Positions 1-5,281 of a DNA stretch of 7,344 nt are shown here, one piece after another. Below the pieces are notes generated by a model. That model did not search any database. It saw only the letters and a program-made list of their open reading frames with translations, and was not told the DNA's origin. A program made the translations under genes and the position numbers. Every line of letters begins with the position of its first letter. Positions within the stretch are counted from its first letter, which is position 1. This DNA is from Pseudomonadota bacterium (GTDB lineage: Bacteria; Pseudomonadota; Alphaproteobacteria; Caulobacterales; Caulobacteraceae), in assembly GCA_023434265.1 (NCBI GenBank), contig JAEYTA010000093.1:1-7344 (forward strand). Direction: 5' to 3'.

Positions 1-227
1 ACACCCCGTTCTTCACCAACTACCGTCCGCAGTTCTACTTCCGCACGACCGACGTGACCGGCATCGTGCACCTGAAGGAAGGCGTGGAGATGATCATGCC
101 CGGCGACAACGCCGAGCTGAACGTCGAGCTGATCACCCCGATCGCCATGGAAGAGAAGTTGCGCTTCGCCATCCGCGAAGGCGGCCGCACGGTTGGAGCA
201 GGGGTGGTCTCGAAGATCCTGGCCTAA
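1..227 (+). CDS. tuf: Elongation factor Tu, C-terminal part (5' truncated by window)
   Basis: EF-Tu is the GTPase that delivers aminoacyl-tRNA to the ribosomal A site in the cytoplasm. Only the last 74 codons are present; the reading frame starts at base 3 and ends at a TAA at 225-227. The visible part is the C-terminal beta-barrel (domain III), with very well conserved family stretches such as FRTTDVTGIVHL, EGVEMIMPGDNAEL and FAIREGGRTVGAGVVSKIL. The G domain lies outside the window. No rpsJ follows, so this is not the str-operon copy as usually arranged (fusA-tufA-rpsJ). It is more like the second tuf copy that in many proteobacteria precedes tRNA-Trp, secE and nusG. Here, however, four other genes separate it from tRNA-Trp. 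A strong terminator lies 75 nt downstream, so tuf probably ends its own transcript. The identification is certain; which tuf copy it is remains inference. Confidence 0.98.
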   Translation, partial: TPFFTNYRPQFYFRTTDVTGIVHLKEGVEMIMPGDNAELNVELITPIAMEEKLRFAIREGGRTVGAGVVSKILA

Positions 228-301
228 AGGGCCAGGGCGCTAACGCTCGGCTCGCGGAGCCTCGCTGCCTGAGCGCGGCGACGCGAGACGGACACGACAG
301 G

Positions 302-333
302 ACGGCCCCCGGAGCGATCCGGGGGCCGTTTCC
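302..333 (+). terminator. Intrinsic terminator after tuf
   Basis: A perfect 12-bp inverted repeat (302-313 with 318-329, arm ACGGCCCCCGGA) encloses a GCGA loop of the stable GNRA class. It is followed by a short T-rich tail (TTTCCGTT region, 329-336). The T-tract lies only on the plus-strand side, so it terminates transcription from tuf. Between the tuf stop and the stem are about 75 nt of GC-rich sequence that can form further small hairpins; I see no gene in it. Confidence 0.87.
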
Positions 334-413
334 GTTGCGGGCCGAGGGCGCGTGGCGGCGCGGTCCGGAACCGGGCGGACCCTGCGACGGTTGATGCTGC
401 GAGGACGCCGCGG

Positions 414-1760
414 ATGGACCGCGGCGCGAACGGGCAGGGGTCCATGTACGACACCGGATACGAATTCATCGGCTGGGAGCCGCTGATCGAGGAATGGCTG
501 CCGCGGCTGCTGGGCGCGGCGCTGATCCTCGTCGCCGCCTGGTTCATCGGCAAGGCGGTCAAGTGGGCGCTGGCCAAGGGGATCAACCGCATCCCCGGGG
601 CTTCGAAGGCCAATCTCAGCGAGAACCCCCGACACACCATCGGCCACAGCCTCGGCGACGTGGCCTTCTGGCTGATCCTGCTGTTCGGCGTCATCGCCGC
701 CCTCGGCGTGCTGGACCTCGGCCAGGTGGCGGCGCCGCTCAACACCCTGCTGGGCCAGATCGCCGCCTTCCTGCCCAACCTGCTGGGCGCGGCCCTGATC
801 TTCTTCATCGGCTTCGTCGTCGCCACCCTGGCCAAGCGGGTGGTCGAGGCGGCGCTGCAGGCGGCCAACGCCGACCGCTGGCTGGACAAGGCGGGCCTGT
901 CGCGGGCCACCGGCTCGACCGGGGTGAGCACGGCGCTGGGCACCCTGGTCTTCGTGCTGGTGCTGATCCCGATCACCATCGCGGCGCTGGAGCAACTCGG
1001 CATCGAGTCGCTGACGGTGCCGGCGGTGGCCGTGCTGTCGACGGTGTTCGACGCCATCCCGCGCGTGCTGGCCGCCGCCATCGTGCTGGCGCTGGGCTGG
1101 TTCATTGGCCGCTGGGTGGCGCACGTGGTCGAGCGGGTGCTGCCGGCGACGGGCTTCGACCGCAGCATCTCGGGCTTCATGAATCTGGCCCGCGGCGACC
1201 GGCCGGTCGAGCCGGTCGCGACCACCGCCCCCTACGCCGGCGACGTCACCCCGGCCACGGCGGCGGCGATGGGCGGGGTCGAGGCGTCGAAACCGCTGAC
1301 CCCGTCGCGCGTGGTCGGCAAGCTGGTCATGGTCGCCATCGTCGCCTTCACCGCCATCGAGGCGGCGCACCTGCTCGAGTTCGCCACCTTCGCGGCCGTG
1401 GTCGAGGAGATTCTCGGCCTCGCCGGTCGGGTGATCGTGGGCGGGGTGATCATCACCGCCGGCGTGCTGATCGCCGACCTGCTGGCCCGACTGATCAATC
1501 GCGGCACGGCGGGCGCGGACGGCTTCGCCTCGACCCTGGTGCGCTGGGCGACGATCGCCCTCGCCGTGGCCATGGGCCTGCGGTTCATGGGCATCGCCGA
1601 CGACATCGTGCTGCTGGCCTTCGGCCTGATCCTCGGCGCCGCGGCGGTGGCGGCGGCCCTGGCCTTCGGGCTGGGCGGCCGCAACGCGGCCGGGCAGGTG
1701 GCGCAGACCTGGGCCGACAAGGTGACGCGGCGCGGGGGCGGGTCCGGCCCGCAGGTCTGA
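414..1760 (+). CDS. CmpX-type / mechanosensitive-channel-like membrane protein with conserved TM-helix repeats
   Basis: A 448-residue inner-membrane protein. The same unit recurs: Pro, then an Ala/Leu/Ile/Val-rich helix containing Gly-Trp-Phe-Ile-Gly or an equivalent, then a Val/Ala/Arg-rich tail. Copies begin near residues 30, 121, 216 and 337. This is the layout of the 'conserved TM helix' repeat found in CmpX-like and some MscS-related proteins. Further hydrophobic segments lie near 82-100, 172-192, 301-318 and 376-418. The C-terminal part ends in an Ala/Gly-rich helix with FGLGGRNAAGQ (418-428), reminiscent of the pore helix of MscS-like channels, but only a short charged tail follows, so the usual MscS cytoplasmic beta-domain is absent. 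The start at 414 has GAGGA (401-405) 8 nt upstream; an in-frame ATG at 444 is an alternative with closer G-rich sequence. It appears monocistronic, between two terminators. A role in turgor or membrane-tension response is family inference; channel activity is not shown by the sequence. Confidence 0.85.
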   Translation: MDRGANGQGSMYDTGYEFIGWEPLIEEWLPRLLGAALILVAAWFIGKAVKWALAKGINRIPGASKANLSENPRHTIGHSLGDVAFWLILLFGVIAALGVLDLGQVAAPLNTLLGQIAAFLPNLLGAALIFFIGFVVATLAKRVVEAALQAANADRWLDKAGLSRATGSTGVSTALGTLVFVLVLIPITIAALEQLGIESLTVPAVAVLSTVFDAIPRVLAAAIVLALGWFIGRWVAHVVERVLPATGFDRSISGFMNLARGDRPVEPVATTAPYAGDVTPATAAAMGGVEASKPLTPSRVVGKLVMVAIVAFTAIEAAHLLEFATFAAVVEEILGLAGRVIVGGVIITAGVLIADLLARLINRGTAGADGFASTLVRWATIALAVAMGLRFMGIADDIVLLAFGLILGAAAVAAALAFGLGGRNAAGQVAQTWADKVTRRGGGSGPQV

Positions 1761-1781
1761 TCCCGCCGCTTCGCCGGAGAG

Positions 1782-1808
1782 GGGCGCCGCCGACCGCGGC
1801 GCCCTTTT
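1782..1808 (+). terminator. Intrinsic terminator after the TM-repeat membrane protein
   Basis: A perfect 9-bp GC-only stem (GGGCGCCGC at 1782-1790 with GCGGCGCCC at 1796-1804), a 5-nt loop, and TTTT immediately after (1805-1808). It begins 21 nt downstream of the stop codon of the membrane protein and points along the plus strand. Classic Rho-independent geometry. Confidence 0.9.
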
Positions 1809-1894
1809 CAATTCGCCGTCGACGCGACCGCGCTTGCGCGGAACCGCGAAGCCGGGCCTACGTTCGGTTCCGGCGTTAGGAAATCGGTAACCAC

Positions 1895-2023
1895 ATGCGG
1901 CGCGCGCTCCACATCGGCCTGTTCATCGGCACCCTGATCGGCATGTCGGCCTGCGCGACCGCGCCCGACGACGGGAGCGCGCGAGGGCCCTACGGCGCGA
2001 TCGAGGGCGGCCGCACGCGCTGA
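1895..2023 (+). CDS. Small putative lipoprotein, 42 aa
   Basis: A short ORF: ATG at 1895, TGA at 2021-2023. The N-terminus has two arginines (RR at 2-3), then a hydrophobic stretch of Leu/Ile/Gly (about 5-17) and a lipobox-like MSAC ending at Cys20. The mature part would be only 23 residues, rich in Ala, Gly, Asp and Arg. This is the layout of a bacterial lipoprotein signal (signal peptidase II substrate), so the product may be a tiny periplasm-facing lipid-anchored peptide. AGGAA at 1878-1882 is a rather distant candidate ribosome-binding site (12 nt from the ATG). It lies alone between the terminator at 1782-1808 and the CNNM/CBS gene. I do not recognise the family. The main alternative is a chance ORF in GC-rich sequence; the coherent signal-peptide architecture argues for a real gene. 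Confidence 0.55.
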   Translation: MRRALHIGLFIGTLIGMSACATAPDDGSARGPYGAIEGGRTR

Positions 2024-2042
2024 GCGCACGAAATCGTGGCGG

Positions 2043-2065
2043 AGGGGCGGAAAGGCCCCTATCAT
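2043..2065 (+). promoter_or_regulatory. Hairpin plus possible -10 element upstream of the CNNM/CBS gene
   Basis: A 6-bp inverted repeat (AGGGGC at 2043-2048 with GCCCCT at 2055-2060) is followed directly by ATCATT. The overlapping TATCAT (2060-2065) differs from the sigma-70 -10 consensus at one base, but no convincing -35 is seen about 17 nt upstream. The element could be a weak terminator for the small lipoprotein gene, a promoter for the gene at 2116 (leader about 45 nt), or both. Sequence alone does not decide. Confidence 0.3.
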
Positions 2066-2115
2066 TCGCGGGCGGACGCCGACTGTCGCGCCGCGCCGGT
2101 CCCGCACCCTTCTAG

Positions 2116-3456
2116 ATGTTAGCCATCGCCATCGCCGTCGTCCTGCTCCTCGTGGTGCTGAACGGCCTGTTCTCGATGACCGAACTCGCGGTCGTCTCGT
2201 CCCGGAAATCCCGCCTGCAGAGCCGCGCCGAACGCGGCGACCGCGGCGCCCGCGCCGCCCTCGACCTCGCCGAGGAGCCCACCCACTTCCTCTCGGCGGT
2301 GCAGGTGGGCATCACCCTGATCGGCATCCTCGCCGGCGCCTACGGCCAGGCGGCGATCGCCGGCGAGCTGAACCGCATCCTGGCGACGTCGATCCCGGCC
2401 GTGGCGCCGTGGTCGCACGTCATCGCCACGGCCATCGTCGTCGTCTTCATCACCTACATCTCGCTGATCGTCGGCGAGCTGGTGCCCAAGCGGCTGGCGC
2501 TGATCTTCCCCGAAACCATCGCCTCCAAGATGGCCGCTCCGATCTCGACCCTGGCCATTGTGCTGAAGCCCTTCGTGGTGCTGCTGACCGCCTCGACCTC
2601 GGGCATCCTCAAGGTCATGGGCGTCAAGGACCGCGACGGCACCGACGTGACCCAGGAGGAGGTGGAGACCATCCTCGCCGAAGGCGCCTCCGCCGGGCTG
2701 ATCGAGCCCGAGGAACAGGAGATGATCGAGGAGATCCTGACCCTCGGCGACCGGCCCATCCGGGTGGCCATGACGCCGCGCCACGAGGTGTTCTGGATCG
2801 CGCTGGACGATTCCGAGGAACAGCTGCGCGAGGAGATCCGCACCTGCCCCTATTCGCGCATCGTGGTGGCGCGCGAGAACGACGTCGATAACCCGCTGGG
2901 CGTGGTCCACAAGAAGGACCTCCTCGACTCCCTGCTCGACAACGGCGAGTTCAACGTCGAGCGGCTGGTGCAGACGCCGGCCTTCATTCCGCAGTCGACC
3001 TCGGTGCTGAAGGCGCTGGAGATCCTCAAGTCGTCGAAGGTGCACATGGCCTTCCTCGTCGACGAGTTCGGCGCGTTCGAGGGGGTGGTCACCGCCACCG
3101 ACCTGCTGGAGATGATCGCCGGCGACTTCGACGAGGGCCACGACGAGGGCGAGGCCATGGTGCGCCAGCGCGAGGACGGCAGCTGGCTGGTCGACGGCCA
3201 GACCGACCTTGAGGACCTGTGCGACCTGCTGGGCGAGCATTTCGGCGAGCAGGAGGGCTTCCATACCGTCGCCGGCCTGGTGCTGCATCAGCTGTCGCGC
3301 GTGCCCGACGAGGGCGAGGTGCTGCAGCTGGGCCGCTTCGAGGTCGAGGTCATCGACATGGACGACCGCCGCATCGACAAGCTGCTGTTCCGCCAGGTGG
3401 TCAAGAAGTCCGACGAGGCCGCGGCGGTGCAGGCGCACCACGACGAACAGGACTGA
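2116..3456 (+). CDS. Hemolysin-like family membrane protein: CNNM (DUF21) - CBS pair - CorC/HlyC C-terminal domain
   Basis: A 446-residue protein with the full three-part architecture. Residues about 1-195 form the CNNM/DUF21 membrane domain: TM1 runs straight into NGLFSMTELAVVSSRKSRL (16-34), with further helices near 60-80, 103-122 and 141-160 and the conserved GELVPKRLAL (120-129). Residues about 207-338 are a CBS pair, with MTPRHEVFWI (219-228) and VDEFGAFEGVVTATDLLE (315-332). Residues about 350-430 form the CorC/HlyC (transporter-associated) domain, with DGSWLVDGQTDLEDL and a final FEVEVIDMDDRRIDKLLFR. Family members are linked to Mg2+ or other divalent cation export and resistance; the 'hemolysin' label is historical. 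CBS domains usually sense adenine nucleotides. The start is well fixed because an in-frame TAG (2113-2115) directly precedes the ATG and TM1 begins at once, yet no Shine-Dalgarno motif is visible. The gene at 3484 follows after 27 nt, probably in the same operon. Confidence 0.95.
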   Translation: MLAIAIAVVLLLVVLNGLFSMTELAVVSSRKSRLQSRAERGDRGARAALDLAEEPTHFLSAVQVGITLIGILAGAYGQAAIAGELNRILATSIPAVAPWSHVIATAIVVVFITYISLIVGELVPKRLALIFPETIASKMAAPISTLAIVLKPFVVLLTASTSGILKVMGVKDRDGTDVTQEEVETILAEGASAGLIEPEEQEMIEEILTLGDRPIRVAMTPRHEVFWIALDDSEEQLREEIRTCPYSRIVVARENDVDNPLGVVHKKDLLDSLLDNGEFNVERLVQTPAFIPQSTSVLKALEILKSSKVHMAFLVDEFGAFEGVVTATDLLEMIAGDFDEGHDEGEAMVRQREDGSWLVDGQTDLEDLCDLLGEHFGEQEGFHTVAGLVLHQLSRVPDEGEVLQLGRFEVEVIDMDDRRIDKLLFRQVVKKSDEAAAVQAHHDEQD

Positions 3457-3483
3457 CGGTTCCACCGGGGACGGGAGGGGAGC

Positions 3484-4050
3484 ATGGGGCGAGGAGCGGC
3501 GGGGATGCACGCGGCGCTCTCGACTCTGGCCGCGGCGGTCCTGGCGTCCAGCTGCGCGTCCGTCAGTGGGCCAGGTCGTGAACGGGTGGTGATCGGCGGC
3601 GGCGTCGCTATCGACGCGCCGCCGCGCTTCCGCCATCACCGGGTGACGGGCATGGGCGGGGCGGGAATCCAGTTCCGCCGCTACGAGGGCGGCCGGGAGA
3701 CCTCGGTTTCCTGCACGTTCCGGACCGCACGGACGGCATCGGAGGCCGGCCCGGCGGATCTGGCGGCCCGGCTGGTGGAGAACCAGCTCGAGTCGGCGCG
3801 GGGGTCCGGCATTTCAGACGCGGCGCACGGCGTCGAACCCGGCGCGCCGGGCGCGCCGGAGCGGCGCTACGTCACCGCCAGCTTCAGCCTGCATTCCACC
3901 ATCCATACGGACCACAGCTTCTGGGTCTGGCGGGACGGGCCCGAGCTGGTGGCGCTCACGCGCAGCTGCCAGAGCAGCGGCGGCGCGGCCGCCCGGCAGG
4001 CCTTGGTCGACGCCTTTCCGCCGGTGTTCGCCGGCGGGCCCGCGGGCTGA
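3484..4050 (+). CDS. Putative lipoprotein or exported protein of unknown function
   Basis: A 188-residue product I do not recognise. The N-terminus (residues 1-27) is a signal sequence: Arg3, a hydrophobic Ala/Leu stretch (10-20) and a lipobox-like ASSC ending at Cys24, so it is probably a lipid-anchored envelope protein. The mature part opens with a beta-type segment (VVIGGGVAIDAPPRF, 35-49) and contains two more cysteines (77 and 162) that could form a disulfide. FWVWRDGPELVALTRSC (146-162) looks like the end of a small beta-rich domain. Two starts are possible. ATG 3484 has GGAGG (3474-3478) 5 nt upstream and gives an Arg-containing n-region. ATG 3505 has GAGGAG (3491-3496) 8 nt upstream but an uncharged n-region. 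I chose 3484 for the charge, with little confidence over 3505. It follows the CNNM/CBS gene by 27 nt, suggesting co-transcription. Whether it assists that transporter is unknown. Confidence 0.75.
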   Translation: MGRGAAGMHAALSTLAAAVLASSCASVSGPGRERVVIGGGVAIDAPPRFRHHRVTGMGGAGIQFRRYEGGRETSVSCTFRTARTASEAGPADLAARLVENQLESARGSGISDAAHGVEPGAPGAPERRYVTASFSLHSTIHTDHSFWVWRDGPELVALTRSCQSSGGAAARQALVDAFPPVFAGGPAG

Positions 4051-4081
4051 TCCCTGGCCGCAGCCTTCGGCCCGACGCGGC

Positions 4082-4110
4082 TTGATATGACGGGGCGGCG
4101 CTGGTAATCA
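4082..4110 (+). promoter_or_regulatory. Candidate promoter for tRNA-Trp-secE-nusG
   Basis: TTGATA (4082-4087), a 17-nt spacer and TAATCA (4105-4110) make a reasonable housekeeping-sigma promoter, with a start expected near 4117, about 55 nt before the mature tRNA. This would put the hairpin at 4131-4157 inside the leader, which conflicts with reading that hairpin as a terminator. Confidence 0.4.
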
Positions 4111-4130
4111 CCCCGGCTCTGGCGGGACCG

Positions 4131-4166
4131 CGCGCCGATGGGTTCGCCCTCGGCGCGTCGTGTTTT
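4131..4166 (+). terminator. Terminator-like UUCG hairpin directly upstream of tRNA-Trp
   Basis: CGCGCCGA (4131-4138) pairs perfectly with TCGGCGCG (4150-4157). Inside, after one bulged T, GGG (4140-4142) pairs with CCC (4147-4149) around a TTCG tetraloop, a very stable combination. A T-rich stretch (TGTTTT, 4161-4166) follows after a few bases. It lies 80 nt after the stop of the putative lipoprotein gene and 14 nt before tRNA-Trp. It is most simply the terminator of the upstream gene. It could instead be a leader hairpin of the tRNA transcript if the promoter lies upstream of it. Confidence 0.55.
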
Positions 4167-4171
4167 GCTAC

Positions 4172-4247
4172 AGGAGTTTAGCTCAGCTGGTAGAGCACCG
4201 GTCTCCAAAACCGGGGGTCGTGGGTTCGAGTCCCCCAACTCCTGCCA
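4172..4247 (+). tRNA. trnW: tRNA-Trp (anticodon CCA)
   Basis: A complete 76-nt cloverleaf with encoded CCA. The acceptor stem AGGAGTT (4172-4178) pairs with AACTCCT (4237-4243). The D-stem is GCTC/GAGC (4181-4184 with 4193-4196). The anticodon stem CCGGT/ACCGG flanks the loop CTCCAAA, with CCA at 4205-4207 reading UGG (Trp). The variable loop is GGGTC and the T-loop is TTCGAGT (4225-4231). The discriminator G (4244), expected for bacterial tRNA-Trp, precedes CCA (4245-4247). One T-stem pair is a mismatch: T4221 (position 50) faces C4235 (position 64). The gene precedes secE by 72 nt, the usual order for this cluster. Confidence 0.97.
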
Positions 4248-4259
4248 TTTTCCCCCTGT

Positions 4260-4291
4260 CGCCGCCGGGTAGGACTTCCTATCTGGCGGCG
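4260..4291 (+). other. Strong 14-bp hairpin between tRNA-Trp and secE
   Basis: CGCCGCC (4260-4266) pairs with GGCGGCG (4285-4291). The stem continues without interruption through GGGTAGG (4267-4273) with CCTATCT (4278-4284), using two G-U pairs, and closes on an ACTT loop (4274-4277). No T-tract follows, so it is not a typical terminator. If tRNA-Trp and secE share a transcript, it could be a processing site (for example for RNase III) or a stabilising 5' cap for the secE-nusG mRNA after tRNA maturation. The structure is seen in the sequence; the role is inference. Confidence 0.6.
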
Positions 4292-4319
4292 TCAGGATTC
4301 ACTGCTTGAAGAGACGCAG

Positions 4320-4610
4320 ATGGCCAAGGCCAAGACCCCGAAGGGGGGCCGCATCCAGACCGCCCAACCGGCCATCGCCGGGGCCGCCGTCGCGGCCGAC
4401 GCCGCGGCGCCGAAGAAGCGGACCTCGATCCCGCAGTTCATCGGCCAGGTCCGCGCCGAGGGCCGCAAGATCGTGTGGCCGAGCCGCAAGGAGACCTGGA
4501 TCACCTCGGTGATGGTGCTGATCATGGTCACCATCGCCGCGATCTTCTTCTTCGTGGTCGACTACGCCCTGGCCTTCCTGTCGGGCGTCGTGCTCGCGAT
4601 CGGCCAGTAA
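4320..4610 (+). CDS. secE: Preprotein translocase subunit SecE
   Basis: SecE is the small essential subunit that clamps SecY in the SecYEG protein-conducting channel of the inner membrane. The 96-residue product has the family core: an amphipathic surface helix with FIGQVRAEGRKIVWPSRKET (40-59) and the diagnostic VWPS-K-ET segment, then one transmembrane helix (about 62-84, VMVLIMVTIAAIFFFVVDYA) and a short hydrophobic end. It is longer than the minimal single-TM SecE (about 60-65 residues) because of a Lys/Ala/Pro-rich, probably disordered N-terminal extension of about 35 residues. The start at 4320 has a weak GAAGAGA (4308-4314) 5 nt upstream. nusG starts 15 nt after the stop, so the two genes are surely co-transcribed, as in most bacteria. 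Confidence 0.97.
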   Translation: MAKAKTPKGGRIQTAQPAIAGAAVAADAAAPKKRTSIPQFIGQVRAEGRKIVWPSRKETWITSVMVLIMVTIAAIFFFVVDYALAFLSGVVLAIGQ

Positions 4611-4625
4611 CAGAGACTGACACCC

Positions 4626-5198
4626 ATGACCGACGCCGCGCCGAAGCCCGCCAATCCCCGGCACAAGTGGTACATCGTCCACGCCTATTCGAACTTCGAG
4701 AAGAAGGTCGCCGAGCAACTGCGCGAGCAGGCCCGGCAGCAGGGGCTTGAGGACAACTTCTCGGAAATCCTCGTGCCGACCGAGGAGGTCGTCGAGATCC
4801 GCCGCGGCCGCAAGGTCAACTCGGAGCGGAAATTCTTCCCCGGCTACGTGCTGGTGAAGATGGAGATGACCGACGACGCCTACCACCTGGTCAAGAACAC
4901 GCCGAAGGTGACGGGCTTCCTCGGCGCCGCCGGCGGCACCAAGCCGCTGCCGGTCTCGGAGCGCGAGGTGCAGAACATCATCGGGGCGGTGGAAGAGGGC
5001 GTCGAGCGTCCGAAGCCGACCATCCGCTTCGACATCGGCGAGACCGTCAAGGTCATCGACGGTCCGTTCGCCAGCTTCGATGGGCAGGTCGAGAGCGTCG
5101 ACGAGGACAACGCCCGCCTGCGCGTGGCGGTGTCGATCTTCGGCCGTCCGACGCCGGTGGACCTGGAGTACAACCAGGTCGAGAAGGTCGCGGCGTAA
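4626..5198 (+). CDS. nusG: Transcription termination/antitermination factor NusG
   Basis: NusG binds RNA polymerase through its N-terminal domain, suppressing pausing, and couples it to Rho or to ribosomal S10 through its C-terminal KOW domain. The 190-residue product is full length. The NGN domain spans about 13-125, with KWYIVHAYSNFEKKVAEQL (14-32), the RKFFPGYVLVKMEM block (68-81) and NTPKVTGFLG (91-100). PLPVSEREV (108-116) follows. A linker leads to the KOW domain (about 137-190), with GETVKVIDGPFASFDGQVE (138-156) and the typical ending VDLEYNQVEKV. The ribosome-binding site is weak (AGAGA in the 15-nt gap after secE), consistent with translation linked to secE. Only a modest hairpin follows (GCGACCG at 5202-5208 with CGGTCGC at 5219-5225, no clear T-tract), so read-through downstream is possible. 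Confidence 0.98.
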   Translation: MTDAAPKPANPRHKWYIVHAYSNFEKKVAEQLREQARQQGLEDNFSEILVPTEEVVEIRRGRKVNSERKFFPGYVLVKMEMTDDAYHLVKNTPKVTGFLGAAGGTKPLPVSEREVQNIIGAVEEGVERPKPTIRFDIGETVKVIDGPFASFDGQVESVDEDNARLRVAVSIFGRPTPVDLEYNQVEKVAA

Positions 5199-5228
5199 GG
5201 CGCGACCGGCGACCCGCGCGGTCGCATG

Positions 5229-5257
5229 TTGAACCCTGTTCGACCGGAGGTTAGGCT
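5229..5257 (+). promoter_or_regulatory. Possible promoter for the exported protein gene
   Basis: TTGAAC (5229-5234), a 17-nt spacer and TAGGCT (5252-5257) give a plausible but weak housekeeping promoter. It would start transcripts around 5264, just upstream of the ribosome-binding site of the gene at 5282. The -10 match is poor. Confidence 0.28.
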
Positions 5258-5269
5258 CGCCCCTGCTTG

Positions 5270-5274
5270 AGGAG
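5270..5274 (+). promoter_or_regulatory. Ribosome-binding site deciding the start at 5282
   Basis: AGGAG lies 7 nt before ATG 5282. It overlaps the upstream in-frame TTG at 5267, which therefore cannot be the start served by this site. The ATG start also gives a clean signal peptide. Confidence 0.7.
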
Positions 5275-5281
5275 CGGGCCC

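Noticed and set aside
240..1811. 523-codon minus-strand ORF opposite the TM-repeat membrane protein
   Set aside because: Its product is His/Arg/Gln/Asp/Gly-rich low-complexity sequence with no domain, the expected antisense shadow of a hydrophobic GC-rich gene.
2119..3639. 506-codon minus-strand ORF opposite the CNNM/CBS gene
   Set aside because: Same kind of composition-driven shadow; the plus strand carries a complete recognisable family.
4167..4172. GCTACA as a -10 element for tRNA-Trp
   Set aside because: It abuts the first base of the mature tRNA, so transcription would start inside the tRNA.
3867..4238. Minus-strand ORF beginning MGDSNPRPPVLETGALPAEL
   Set aside because: This N-terminus is the well-known false protein obtained by translating the antisense strand of a tRNA gene; it overlaps tRNA-Trp exactly.
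5202..5225. Hairpin after nusG as a terminator
   Set aside because: A 7-bp stem with a long loop and no T-tract is too weak to call a terminator.
5267..5281. TTG at 5267 as start of the exported protein
   Set aside because: It overlaps the ribosome-binding site that serves ATG 5282 and adds five residues before an otherwise ideal signal peptide.
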